64,000 nt of DNA from NCBI GenBank assembly GCA_965247015.1, contig CBDFGG010000006.1:558001-622000 (forward strand), written 5' to 3'. The stretch is from JAIXWP01 sp965247015. GTDB taxonomy: Bacteria > Bacteroidota > Bacteroidia > Flavobacteriales_D > Sanyastnellaceae. Below, piece by piece: positions 8,403 through 17,876 of this stretch (position 1 is its first letter; each line of letters starts with the position of its first letter). The notes beneath the pieces were generated by a model. The model had not been told where the DNA came from, searched no databases, and saw nothing but the letters and a program-made list of their open reading frames with translations. Position numbers and translations under genes: made by a program.

Positions 8403-10355
8403 TTATTCAACGACCTTAAATTCTGTTCTTCTATTTTTTGCTCTTCCCTCTTCTGTATCATTCGTGGTAATAGGCACCGTCTCTCCATATCCTTTTGCGC
8501 TCAATCTCTCAGCCGCGATTCCTTGTTGAACAAGATATTCCACCACCGACTTCGCTCTATTCTCAGACAACTTCTGATTATCTGCATCAGCACCCACATT
8601 ATCGGTGTGACCGCCGATTTCAATTTTCTGTGTAGGATTTGCTTGTAACAACGAAACTAATTTATTCAACTCCACTTTCGATTCTGGAAGTAATGCAAAA
8701 CTATTGCTACCGAAGAACACATTGTTCAATACGATGTTTGCTCCCACTTTAAGTTTCTGCAATTGAATGTTCAACTCATAAGGTTGAGTGCTATTATAAT
8801 TTTTCAAAGAGAAATTTTCGCTGTGAAATAAATACCCTTCCTTACTTACGCTTAATGCATAGTCTCTTCCTGATGGAATGCACAGGAGAAAATCTCCATA
8901 GGCATTTCCACTATACGTTTCGGCAATCAGCTTTCCTGTTTCAAGATCGATCAACTCGAGCTTTGCTCCTAGTTTTTTGAAGCTCAACTTATCACTCACC
9001 AGACCTTTCACATAAGTCACTAATGTTGGTTGCGCTTTTTCGTGAAGATCGAAAGAATATAAATCTAATCCTCCAAAACCTCCTGGTCTTTCTGATGCAA
9101 ACAAGGCCAACTTTCCAGATGCAGCCACTTGAAGTGAATTTTCATCTGCCGATGTATTGATCGGATATCCCAGGTTTACTGGTGTGTCCCACTCTCCATT
9201 GGGAAGAAGAGTGCTCATGAAAATATCTAGTCCGCCCATACCTGGATGCCCGTTGCTACTGAAATAAAGTGTGCGTCCATCGGGGTGAATCATTACACTC
9301 TCTTCTTCAAAAATAGTGTTTACTCGTCCTGGAATCTTTTGAGCCGGTGCCCATTTTCCATTATCCATAATGTAAGAATAATAGATGTCTTGATCCTTGA
9401 TTCCTTGCGCAGAGCGCTTTCCGCGAATAAAATAAAGTGTGCGTCCGTCAGCGCTGAAGCTTGGCTGACTTTCCCAACTTCCAGAATTAATTCCTTGTCC
9501 AAGATTTTTTGCATCCGACCAAGCTTTCCCTTCTTTTATAGAGAAAAATAAATCACAGCTTCCAATACCCTGTCTTGTCGCTCCCCATGATCCATCTGCT
9601 GTTTCACAAGCTGTGAATATCAACGTTTGGCCATCTGCGCTAAGACTTGGAGCTCCCTCGTTTTGTACAGTATTGATCTCAACAACTGGTTGAGCATCGC
9701 TCCATGTCGCACTAGTCATTCGTGAAGAGATAAAGAAATCTTCCTGCATGCCTCTGAATGCTCTATCATCTTTTACCAGTCGAGTGAATAGCAATGTTTG
9801 TTCATCTGCTGTAATACATGGATAATATTCATCCATTTCAGTATTGATGGTTGCGCCTAGATTTTTTGGTTCGAAAGGAACAGGACTATTCATCGCATCC
9901 TTAGCATATACACAGCTCGATAGTATCACTTGTGCTCTTTTTTCCAATTGCATAGTTGCTTTTGGAAATCTCATGTATCTACTCACCGACTGCTCAGCAT
10001 CTGCATATTTTGCTAGTGCAAATTGGCTCTCAGCTAGCATCAGCCAGCCATCAGTATAAAATTTTTCATCAATCGAAAGCGCTTTCTTCAATGGTTCGAT
10101 GGTCTTTTCGCTTTGTCCGAGATCATCATAAACTTGCGCCATCATGTAATACGCTTCGATGAAATTTGGCTCCGTTTTAATTACTTCATCTAATTTGGAC
10201 AATGCCCCAGACTTGTCTCTCATATCATATAATGCGAGGGCTTCCTCGTATTGTTTGATAGCCTTTTTGCTGGTTACGCTATAGTTTGGCTTCGGCTGAG
10301 CGATCGCCAAAACGGCTAAACCTGAGAATAATACGGCGAGGAAAAGATGCTTCAT
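8403..10355 (-). CDS. PorE-like OmpA-family protein (TPR, PD40 propeller, CRD, OmpA)
   Basis: 650 residues with a signal peptide (1-19). Order of domains: TPR repeats (about 25-140), WD40-like PD40 propeller strands (about 165-430; repeats of the type LGxxINTxxDExxPxxSADGxTLxF), a carboxypeptidase-regulatory-like beta domain (about 445-530), and a C-terminal OmpA peptidoglycan-binding domain (about 543-650) with Asp585 in GHTDNVG and Arg600 in LSENRA. This is the architecture of PorE, a peptidoglycan-tethered component of the type IX secretion system in Porphyromonas; other PD40-OmpA proteins share it, so PorE identity is likely but unproven. The window has two type IX substrates, which fits. 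It is followed 7 bp later by an SGNH hydrolase. Confidence 0.8.
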   Translation of the reverse strand: MKHLFLAVLFSGLAVLAIAQPKPNYSVTSKKAIKQYEEALALYDMRDKSGALSKLDEVIKTEPNFIEAYYMMAQVYDDLGQSEKTIEPLKKALSIDEKFYTDGWLMLAESQFALAKYADAEQSVSRYMRFPKATMQLEKRAQVILSSCVYAKDAMNSPVPFEPKNLGATINTEMDEYYPCITADEQTLLFTRLVKDDRAFRGMQEDFFISSRMTSATWSDAQPVVEINTVQNEGAPSLSADGQTLIFTACETADGSWGATRQGIGSCDLFFSIKEGKAWSDAKNLGQGINSGSWESQPSFSADGRTLYFIRGKRSAQGIKDQDIYYSYIMDNGKWAPAQKIPGRVNTIFEEESVMIHPDGRTLYFSSNGHPGMGGLDIFMSTLLPNGEWDTPVNLGYPINTSADENSLQVAASGKLALFASERPGGFGGLDLYSFDLHEKAQPTLVTYVKGLVSDKLSFKKLGAKLELIDLETGKLIAETYSGNAYGDFLLCIPSGRDYALSVSKEGYLFHSENFSLKNYNSTQPYELNIQLQKLKVGANIVLNNVFFGSNSFALLPESKVELNKLVSLLQANPTQKIEIGGHTDNVGADADNQKLSENRAKSVVEYLVQQGIAAERLSAKGYGETVPITTNDTEEGRAKNRRTEFKVVE

Positions 10356-10395
10356 GATGTTTTATTAAATCGTCGCGAGAACGCAACATTCGAGC

Positions 10396-10403
10396 CGAAA
10401 GTA
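10396..10403 (-). promoter_or_regulatory. Weak -7 box (TACTTTCG) upstream of the PorE-like gene
   Basis: Minus-strand TACTTTCG, one mismatch from TAnnTTTG, 40 nt before the start at 10355. No good -33 TTG was found. The same 8-mer recurs upstream of ribD and the DUF1579 gene. Confidence 0.3.
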
Positions 10404-10482
10404 CTATCTCTCGAGAAGCTGCGTTACGTGCCCTGAAATAATTTTCAACCAACTTGTTGATAATACTTAACAATAAGAAAAG

Positions 10483-10511
10483 TTGATTAGCTCAATTAGG
10501 GGCTATTTTTG
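10483..10511 (+). promoter_or_regulatory. Promoter of the helicase gene; decides its start codon
   Basis: TTG (10483-10485), an 18-bp spacer and TATTTTTG (10504-10511) fit the Bacteroidota promoter well. The TTG has been readable as an upstream start codon of the open frame, but it is the -33 element. Translation should begin at the ATG at 10534, 22 nt after the -7 box. Confidence 0.65.
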
Positions 10512-10533
10512 CACGTTTTTATTCAATTCAAGA

Positions 10534-12057
10534 ATGACGCTCGAACCATTAGAGCTGCTGGAAATTAAGGAAGGCAAGAAGCTCTACGATTATCAAAACG
10601 ATGCGCTCGAAAAGATTTTCGAACGAATCCGTAAGTTCCCTGAGAAGTACAATCTGTGCTTCCAGCTTCCTACGGGCGGTGGTAAGACGGTCATATTTTC
10701 TGAAATAGCTAAGCGATACATCAAGGAAACGGGCAAGAAAGTGCTCATCCTTACGCATAGAGTCGAGCTGCTCGCTCAGACCAGCAGAATGCTTGATGAA
10801 TTCTCTGTTAGAAATAAAATTATCATCTCAAAAGTAAAAGATCTTCCAGATCAAGAAGAGTATGACTGCTTTGTGGCAATGGTTGAAACACTCAACAATC
10901 GCCTCCGAGATGAAAAAATAGAATTGGAAAAAGTCGGACTCATCATCGTCGACGAAGCTCACTACAATTCATTTAGAAAGCTTTTTAAGTGGTTTGAAAA
11001 TAACATCATTCTAGGTGTTACCGCTACCCCACTCTCGAGCAACATCAGACTTCCGCTTAATGAAAACTATCACGAACTCATCGTTGGTGAAAGCATTTCA
11101 AGTTTGATATCCAAAGGTTTCCTTTCAAAAGCGACCACGTATAGCTACGACGTTAGCCTGCACTCTTTGAAAGTGGGAATCAATGGCGACTATACTGTGA
11201 GCAGCTCTGAAAAGCTCTATGGTAATTTCTTCATGCAAGAGAAATTACTTTATGCATACGAACAAAAGGCGATGGGTACTAAAACCCTCATCTTCAATAA
11301 TGGTATCAATACTTCTAAGCAAGTACAAGCCATGTTTGCAGAAGCGGGCTATGAGTGCAAACACCTGGATAATACGCACAGTGAATCAGAACGACGCGAA
11401 ATACTAGAATGGTTTAAGGTAAAACCCAATGCCATCTTAAGTTCGGTATCGATTCTTACCACAGGATTTGATGAACCTTCGGTTCAAACGATTATTCTAA
11501 ATCGTGCTACGAAATCCCTTACACTGTATCATCAAATGATCGGTCGCGGATCGCGCGTAATTCCTGGAAAGACCACATTCAATGTGATTGATCTTGGAAA
11601 TAACTCTCGTCGCTTCGGATTATGGGAACAATACATTGATTGGCAAGACATCTTTGCACATCCTCATGCCTACATTGAAAGCATTACAAGTGATGAAGCC
11701 ATCGAACGCGAGTTGAAGTATGAAATGCCCGATGAGGTGCGTCAACGTTTTATGAAATCCGCAGTAATCGACTTTGATATTCGTGAAGAATATCTCAAAA
11801 TCACACGTGCAGGAGGAAAGGCCAAAGATGTGCTCGGTAAATCTGTGATGCAACACGCTATTATTATTCAAGAAAATGCAGATGATCTCTTCGAAGCACT
11901 TGAATTAGCTAAGATTTTGGAACCAGATATTAAAAGCAGACTCAAGCATTACAGCTACTGTATTAGCAAGAGCACTGACAACTACTTGGAATGGCTTCGT
12001 GACGAATATAACCGAAAGCTTCAATTATCTTTAAGACAACACTTTAGCACTATTTAG
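10534..12057 (+). CDS. DEAD/DEAH-box superfamily 2 helicase
   Basis: 507 residues from the ATG at 10534 (the frame is open to 10483, but that part overlaps the promoter). Motif I LPTGGGKT, motif II VDEAH, motif III GVTATPL, and the C-terminal RecA lobe with TTGFDEP (motif V) and IGRGSR (motif VI) are all visible. This set resembles RadD/YejH-like and type III restriction-like SF2 enzymes acting on DNA. There is no nuclease or specificity domain and no methylase gene beside it, so a restriction role is unsupported; a repair helicase is the likelier reading. The roughly 120 C-terminal residues beyond the helicase core are not recognised. Divergent from the PorE-like gene. Confidence 0.85.
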   Translation: MTLEPLELLEIKEGKKLYDYQNDALEKIFERIRKFPEKYNLCFQLPTGGGKTVIFSEIAKRYIKETGKKVLILTHRVELLAQTSRMLDEFSVRNKIIISKVKDLPDQEEYDCFVAMVETLNNRLRDEKIELEKVGLIIVDEAHYNSFRKLFKWFENNIILGVTATPLSSNIRLPLNENYHELIVGESISSLISKGFLSKATTYSYDVSLHSLKVGINGDYTVSSSEKLYGNFFMQEKLLYAYEQKAMGTKTLIFNNGINTSKQVQAMFAEAGYECKHLDNTHSESERREILEWFKVKPNAILSSVSILTTGFDEPSVQTIILNRATKSLTLYHQMIGRGSRVIPGKTTFNVIDLGNNSRRFGLWEQYIDWQDIFAHPHAYIESITSDEAIERELKYEMPDEVRQRFMKSAVIDFDIREEYLKITRAGGKAKDVLGKSVMQHAIIIQENADDLFEALELAKILEPDIKSRLKHYSYCISKSTDNYLEWLRDEYNRKLQLSLRQHFSTI

Positions 12058-12178
12058 TGCAAAAAAAGTTGGACCGTTTGTCGAAAAAATCTTCGATGTT
12101 TTCTTTGTATGTTTTACATTCGCCCACTTGTTTTCCTGCAAGAAAATAATGAATGTTTAACTTTAAAAAGAGTTTATC

Positions 12179-12577
12179 ATGAAACTTAAGACAGATAATA
12201 TTTTTCAGGTGATCGAAATCAAATCAACTCCTGAAAAGGTCTATGATGCATTGATGAACGAGAAATCGTTGGCGGAGTTCACTGGAATGACAGCGAAGAT
12301 TGAGAAAAAAGTAGGTGGTCATTTCGAAGTTACAGATGGTGAGAGCTTTGGATACAATGTTCACCTGATCGAAAACAAAACCATCGTTCAATCATGGAGC
12401 CATCGCTCCTTCCCTCAAGGATTCTTCTCTACTGTGCATATTGACCTTGTTCAAGAAGATGACATAACAGTCATCAACTTCAATCACCTCGGTGTTCCTG
12501 AAGAACACAGCGGATGGCTAACAGAAGGATGGAAAAGAATTTATTGGGAACCTCTCAAAGCGAAATTAGAAAAGTAA
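12179..12577 (+). CDS. SRPBCC/AHSA1 domain protein
   Basis: 132 residues forming one START/Bet v1-like fold of the AHSA1 type. It opens with VIEIKSTPEKVYDALMNE and ends with a long C-terminal helix after HSGWLTEGWKRIYWEPL, both typical of the family. Members bind small hydrophobic ligands or assist chaperones; no specific ligand can be named. Single gene between a helicase and a convergent tamB-like gene, ended by a strong shared terminator. Confidence 0.85.
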   Translation: MKLKTDNIFQVIEIKSTPEKVYDALMNEKSLAEFTGMTAKIEKKVGGHFEVTDGESFGYNVHLIENKTIVQSWSHRSFPQGFFSTVHIDLVQEDDITVINFNHLGVPEEHSGWLTEGWKRIYWEPLKAKLEK

Positions 12578-12582
12578 GAAAT

Positions 12583-12610
12583 AAAAAAGCCGAGCTAAGC
12601 TCGGCTTTTT
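12583..12610. terminator. Bidirectional intrinsic terminator between convergent genes
   Basis: A-run, stem GCCGAG, loop CTAAG, stem CTCGGC, then a T-run. The A and T tracts extend the stem, so it works on both strands. It lies between the AHSA1 stop (12577) and the tamB-like stop (12613). Confidence 0.92.
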
Positions 12611-12612
12611 CT

Positions 12613-15600
12613 TTATTGAGTTTCCCCACATTTAATCTGATTCTCTCTCTTCCTAAATAAATTCTGGAATCCACAATAGAACTCATCAATCGTGTCAAAT
12701 TCTTCTTGATATAAAACCCCTACTCCCTGTGTATAGGGCGATTGCTGCGTGGTGATCATCCGAAAGTCATTACTTTCATTGTACACCACCAATCTGATCT
12801 TGCCTTCGGGTGTCAACTTATATTCAAGTCGAATGTCTCCAATTAAGTTGGATGGATTCTGATTACTAGTTGTACCGCGCGATACACCCACGTTTGAACT
12901 CACTGCCAATCGCTCATTAAATAACTGTGTGCTCAAAGCGAGGGCTATTTCTTCATTGCTGATATCATCCCCCGGACGGTAATTAAAACCTAGGTTAAAA
13001 TCATCGCTGATTTGACTCAGCCAATTGGAAATTTGTGATGATAAGAGCTCGGTACTATTTTCAGCAAAAGCACGTCCCACGCTACTTTCACGATTGATAT
13101 TCGGTGGACTCACAAAGCGTCGTAATACAAGCAGTGCAAATGCTTGACGATTTCGTTCTTGCTCTGTACTGATGGCGCTTTGCACTCTGCTCTTGGTCAC
13201 TTCATCTACCGTTGGCAATTCGATATCGAACGTCACTCCCGGGTTAAACATCTTTCCAGTTAAGTTCATCACCAGATCGACGGGCACTCGTTGGCCTGTC
13301 TCACTGATCGCATCAGGAATAACATCGGTGAGTGATGCAGAAACCTTATATACGGCTTTCAAATTCAAATCGGCGGCGAATGGATCGCCGTACCATGAGA
13401 TCGTTCCGCCTGGTCGCACAGAGAAGCCTTTGCTCAACATATTTTTCAATGTGAAGAGATATTCTCCCTTCAACAATTCAACGGTGCCGTACATGTTGAA
13501 AGTTGAAAGATTATTGATCTCCATATTGATGTGCCCTTGACCGCTTCCACTCATCACATCACCTACGGCTGCATCAAAAATGATTTGGAAATACGCATCT
13601 GGAGTAATGTCTAGATCCATCTTCAATTTAATACCACTCAAATCGAAAGGTTGCTCAACTTGCACTGTATCCTTTTGTATGAATCGAATAAAACTTCCAA
13701 ACTGTACATCTTCCGAACTTGACATCGGCATGGACAAACTAGTACCTGGTGCGGTCTTTAGATTGATATCAAATTCTAATTGATCATCATAACCATAGAT
13801 GCTAACATAGCCCGTAGTATAAGCCTTTCCGTAGTAGGTTGGATTCATTTCCTGCGTGGTATTCATGGCCATCATAGGATTCTCTTCCATATCGATAATG
13901 ATATCGAAGTTCCAATCTGCGAACGCATTATGTAAAATCTGCCCCGTCAAGTATCCAGGATTGTTATCCTCATCTCGAATTTTAATGTGGTCGAAGGTGA
14001 ACATGTCGGGATAAATACCCACTTGCTGTTCAATCTTAAATCGTGCATTGAGATAATCCACATAGATGGAAGCATCTTTTAAAAATGCCAATCCTTGCAG
14101 TTGTGGAGACTCCGGCTTACCAGTGATTGCGATTGTTCCATTTGTAAAACCTTGAATATCGAGAACTCCTTCACCAAGGAATTCATTGATGAAGGCTAGA
14201 TCAAAATCTTTAACAGTTGCAACAAGATCAATCGGACTCTCTTTGTCATCGAGTCTGTAGAATCCAGCAAAACTGAGAGGAATCAACTTGTTCTTTTCTA
14301 TTTCTCCATCTATTCTCAAACTCCGCAAAGTATTATCCCATAAACTTTCTACACACACATCACCAACGAGATAATCGTTCAATTTGAAATCAATAAGCGC
14401 AATATCATTGGTAAAAATGAGATCATGATAAACATCGCGAAGCGATGCTGTACCGCTGACTGTTCCATAAAACTTCGGCTCTTCTCCGATGAAAGGATTC
14501 AAGTTTGCGATGTCAAATGCATTGATATTAATATTCAACTTTTCGTTTGGAAGATTTGAAATGCTTCCATCCAATTCCACTTTTTGTCCTCCGCTCTGCA
14601 TGGCAAACTGCGATATCTTAATCTCTGTGCTATCCATGGATACAAATGCATTCTCGCGTAAATTCCATACTTGGTCATTCACTCGAAGATTGCTCTTCCC
14701 CACGAGGAAATCTAAATTCTGATAACCTCGCACCGTCAACTTTCCGTTGATATCTCCCGCATGCACGGTATTCGTATTACCCCACGCAACGGCAGTGTAT
14801 ACAGTGTCAGCATCGCTTCGTGTGTCCACTGCAAAATCATCCATCACCAAATCGCTTCCAATAGATAATTTATCAGAAATCAAAGAAATGTAAAGCGAAG
14901 AATCAGGACGTCGAGCGTCTAGTACTATTCCCTTCACCACATTGTCCTGATATGAAATCTCATCACTTACCAAAGTCGTTTCGAAGAAAGACTGCGGTTC
15001 ATTCACCACCATATCAATACTCGTATTAGGTGCAATTTTTAATTCAGGAATGAAGACTTCAGACACCTGACTGAAATTGAGAATATCTAAGCTCAATCTA
15101 AAATTTTGTTCTCTGTGCTTGCGAATAGGGGGCTGATAACTTGGAATTACTTCGGATAAAATTTCTTCGAAGCTTGCACCCAATTCTGCCAAGTCAAACT
15201 TGCCTTCAATTGTAGCACGAGCTATATCAGAATTCAAAGAAATCTTCAAATCACCTTTTCTCTCTGCCTTCAAATTCAATCGATTCAGGTAGTAGTCCTT
15301 CGATTTTGCGCAGTACGTTAAGTTGGAAATATCAATCTCTCCTTCAAAGTTTGCAAAGTCTAGGCCTTCACTTCTCACTACTACTTCTCCACTCACCGAT
15401 GAATAATCATATTTCTCGAGAATGTGCACACGCTTCAAGTCGAGGTGATGGATATCTGCTTCGAAATCGAGAATCGGTTTTTTCTCACGAAAATTAATCT
15501 GTCCAATAAAGTCCATTTCGACACTTGGATCATAGATTGAAAACTCTCCATCAAAGAAGCGCTCTTTAAATTGCCCCACCGTAATAATATTCGTAAAGCG

Positions 15601-17031
15601 ATAGCCATTGGCTGTCACAGAAGATATCTCTCCATCAAAAAGTAAATCTAGTTTATCTACAGTCAATCCGCTTCCTTCGATCGCTACGTCTGCTGAAACA
15701 GGACCAAGGTTATTATCCTGATAAAAACGGCCCATATCGAAGTCTACGGTCTTAAGATTTCCTTTGTAGAAATAGTCATTTGCCAACGTATCTTCTCTAA
15801 AGGATATATCGCTGGATAGTTGACCTATTGCAGTGGTCAAATCTCCATAAGCAACGAAGTCATTAATAAATCCTGTAAAATTTCCAGAGAACTCCATTTG
15901 CCCTAGTGTGGAGAAATTATCTGGTGTTTTTAGATAAGTATTTTCTGTAAATGGAGGAAGAGGAATTCGCTCTAGCTCGCGCTTGTTTGTGGTCAATTTC
16001 TTTATGTCAAGGTTGATAAAGGTCTGATCCATGTAAGGCAAACCGTCCATATCGAAATCACCTTTGAAGTATGAATTATCATCAAACTGAATTTCTACTT
16101 TCTTCCCTTTTAGTTCCGCAACGGTGCCTCTAATTTTTCCAGAAAGAATAATTTTCTTTTTCATTCCTTCGAGATCACTTACGAAGTATGATAAGTCGCC
16201 CATTTGGATTTCTGCATCCTTGAATTCATGATTCATTTCAACCTTTGTCTCAAAGAAATCAATGTCTTCTTCTGATTCAAAATTGAAACTCAAATCACCT
16301 TTAAGTTGTGAGTCGTTGGTTTCGATAAATGAATCATTGAGTTTGATCAAGCCACCAACAATCTCTAGTTGAGATTGAAACTCTTTGATCATAAACCCTG
16401 AGACATCACGTGCAGCGATTTGCTTAATGTTTGCGTTGATGGAGTCTCCAACTGATGAAAAATCAGACATGTTGAGGTTTACACCATCGAGATAAAGATG
16501 ATTCCAATCGATTCCAAAAACCCCGCGTGGCGGGCGATGACCGTTGAGATAGGTAAATCTTGCATTGTTGATTTGGATATCATCTAAAAAAATATCGGTT
16601 GCTTTTGATGTGGTATCTCCACTGGAAAGCCCGTCTATGTAGTCAATGATAAATGCATAATTAAGAGTGCTATCCTCCTTGTGACGCTGAATACAGAAAT
16701 ATGGATTTTCCAGAGAAGCACTCGAAACCTTGAGCACTCCTGCCTTTGAATCAAACGAATAACTGCGCAAATGCAATTCAGGAATAAAGGCAAGTGTATC
16801 CTGGTGCTGGTCCTCGATATAGAGATCTTTGATAACAAGTCGTGCCCACAAATCCACTTCCACGCTTCCTACTTCGACCTTGGTGCCTAACTGACCGCTG
16901 AGATACGAAGCCAATCGCTGTGTAAGCCACGTCTGGACACCTGCATTTTGAAGTGCGAAATACCCCGCTATTCCTAGCAGTAACAGCACAATGATCACAT
17001 TGCGTATTATTTTGAGTATTCGTTTAAACAT
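12613..17031 (-). CDS. TamB-like translocation/assembly module protein (AsmA/TamB superfamily)
   Basis: 1472 residues. An N-terminal transmembrane helix (about 9-28) is followed by an AsmA-like start (TQRLASYLSGQLGTKVEVGSV), a very long beta-helical body, and a TamB (DUF490) domain over the last about 400 residues. Proteins of this superfamily span the periplasm and are thought to carry phospholipids or help outer-membrane protein assembly. No tamA/bamA-like partner is in this window. The gene is flanked by a DsbA-family gene on the same strand 90 bp upstream. Sure of family, not of cargo. Confidence 0.88.
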   Translation of the reverse strand: MFKRILKIIRNVIIVLLLLGIAGYFALQNAGVQTWLTQRLASYLSGQLGTKVEVGSVEVDLWARLVIKDLYIEDQHQDTLAFIPELHLRSYSFDSKAGVLKVSSASLENPYFCIQRHKEDSTLNYAFIIDYIDGLSSGDTTSKATDIFLDDIQINNARFTYLNGHRPPRGVFGIDWNHLYLDGVNLNMSDFSSVGDSINANIKQIAARDVSGFMIKEFQSQLEIVGGLIKLNDSFIETNDSQLKGDLSFNFESEEDIDFFETKVEMNHEFKDAEIQMGDLSYFVSDLEGMKKKIILSGKIRGTVAELKGKKVEIQFDDNSYFKGDFDMDGLPYMDQTFINLDIKKLTTNKRELERIPLPPFTENTYLKTPDNFSTLGQMEFSGNFTGFINDFVAYGDLTTAIGQLSSDISFREDTLANDYFYKGNLKTVDFDMGRFYQDNNLGPVSADVAIEGSGLTVDKLDLLFDGEISSVTANGYRFTNIITVGQFKERFFDGEFSIYDPSVEMDFIGQINFREKKPILDFEADIHHLDLKRVHILEKYDYSSVSGEVVVRSEGLDFANFEGEIDISNLTYCAKSKDYYLNRLNLKAERKGDLKISLNSDIARATIEGKFDLAELGASFEEILSEVIPSYQPPIRKHREQNFRLSLDILNFSQVSEVFIPELKIAPNTSIDMVVNEPQSFFETTLVSDEISYQDNVVKGIVLDARRPDSSLYISLISDKLSIGSDLVMDDFAVDTRSDADTVYTAVAWGNTNTVHAGDINGKLTVRGYQNLDFLVGKSNLRVNDQVWNLRENAFVSMDSTEIKISQFAMQSGGQKVELDGSISNLPNEKLNININAFDIANLNPFIGEEPKFYGTVSGTASLRDVYHDLIFTNDIALIDFKLNDYLVGDVCVESLWDNTLRSLRIDGEIEKNKLIPLSFAGFYRLDDKESPIDLVATVKDFDLAFINEFLGEGVLDIQGFTNGTIAITGKPESPQLQGLAFLKDASIYVDYLNARFKIEQQVGIYPDMFTFDHIKIRDEDNNPGYLTGQILHNAFADWNFDIIIDMEENPMMAMNTTQEMNPTYYGKAYTTGYVSIYGYDDQLEFDINLKTAPGTSLSMPMSSSEDVQFGSFIRFIQKDTVQVEQPFDLSGIKLKMDLDITPDAYFQIIFDAAVGDVMSGSGQGHINMEINNLSTFNMYGTVELLKGEYLFTLKNMLSKGFSVRPGGTISWYGDPFAADLNLKAVYKVSASLTDVIPDAISETGQRVPVDLVMNLTGKMFNPGVTFDIELPTVDEVTKSRVQSAISTEQERNRQAFALLVLRRFVSPPNINRESSVGRAFAENSTELLSSQISNWLSQISDDFNLGFNYRPGDDISNEEIALALSTQLFNERLAVSSNVGVSRGTTSNQNPSNLIGDIRLEYKLTPEGKIRLVVYNESNDFRMITTQQSPYTQGVGVLYQEEFDTIDEFYCGFQNLFRKRENQIKCGETQ

Positions 17032-17121
17032 GAATTGACCTAGCCTCCGAAGATAACAACGTATTACTTACCAAAATGATGCCTCGAAGACAGATGTCAA
17101 CAGCCGAACGTGCAGATTCTA

Positions 17122-17790
17122 TTAATTATTCGCGATTCTGAAATCCTCCAAAACCTTGTCCAATCGAGCAGACAGATCATCGAATGCTGTGTATCCCCTG
17201 GCAATCATGTAAAGTTTGCGTTCGTCGGTTTGAACTAAAACACATGGAAAGCCTGTAATACCAAGTTGTTTTACCATAGCAAATTCGGCATGAGCCATAT
17301 CTCGCGCCTCTTCATTTGCAATGGCAGCCACAAAATTTTCAGCATCGATTCCAAACTGCAATGCTAACTCTCGATATACATCATCATTTTCTAAATCTTT
17401 TCCTTCCACCATGATCTTGTCTTGCAATGCACTTGCAAACTCGAATGACCGCTCGGGAGAAATCTGTTTGTAAACCGTCAACGCTATTCCAGGCTTTTCT
17501 GATGAAAGCATCAATTGGCTTGACTCTGGATGGAGAATATGGTTTAGATAACCTTCGCCAAATTTGCAACCGGTCATCTCTTCTACTCTATGATATGCTT
17601 CGGCAATGTAAGCCGCCATTTTGCCGATATGATGTCTATTTTCAACTGGTACCATATTGCCACTCAACACTTCAAATTCCAATAATTTTCCATGCTTTTC
17701 TTTGAGTTTCAAAATGTTTGATTTGAATCCAAAACACCAACCGCAGTGGGCATCATAGACATAAATAACACGAGGAAAGGGAGTTGTCAT
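17122..17790 (-). CDS. DsbA-family thioredoxin-fold oxidoreductase (FrnE-like)
   Basis: 222 residues, no signal peptide. The redox motif Cys16-Gly-Trp-Cys19 sits in YDAHCGWCFGF, followed by a helical insertion and the cis-proline segment GITGFPCVLV in the C-terminal part. This is the cytoplasmic DsbA/FrnE-like branch annotated as DsbA family protein in many Bacteroidota. Function could be disulphide isomerisation or a glutathione-type transfer. A TACTTTTG box lies 21-28 nt before the start. Confidence 0.85.
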   Translation of the reverse strand: MTTPFPRVIYVYDAHCGWCFGFKSNILKLKEKHGKLLEFEVLSGNMVPVENRHHIGKMAAYIAEAYHRVEEMTGCKFGEGYLNHILHPESSQLMLSSEKPGIALTVYKQISPERSFEFASALQDKIMVEGKDLENDDVYRELALQFGIDAENFVAAIANEEARDMAHAEFAMVKQLGITGFPCVLVQTDERKLYMIARGYTAFDDLSARLDKVLEDFRIANN

Positions 17791-17810
17791 AATTATCTCT
17801 TCAAGAATTG

Positions 17811-17818
17811 CAAAAGTA
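17811..17818 (-). promoter_or_regulatory. -7 promoter box of the DsbA-family gene
   Basis: Minus-strand TACTTTTG matches TAnnTTTG exactly and ends 20 nt before the start codon. No clear TTG at -33. Confidence 0.45.
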
Positions 17819-17876
17819 ACGATCTACGCTTATCTAGGTAGCCGTGCATTCTTATATATTTACCAAAAAATCGAAA

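Noticed and set aside
10483..10533. Upstream in-frame TTG as the start of the helicase
   Set aside because: The TTG is the -33 element of a good promoter whose -7 box (10504-10511) lies downstream of it; the ATG at 10534 is preferred.
10483..12057. Type III or type I restriction enzyme subunit
   Set aside because: Only the helicase core is present; there is no nuclease domain, methylase or specificity gene nearby.
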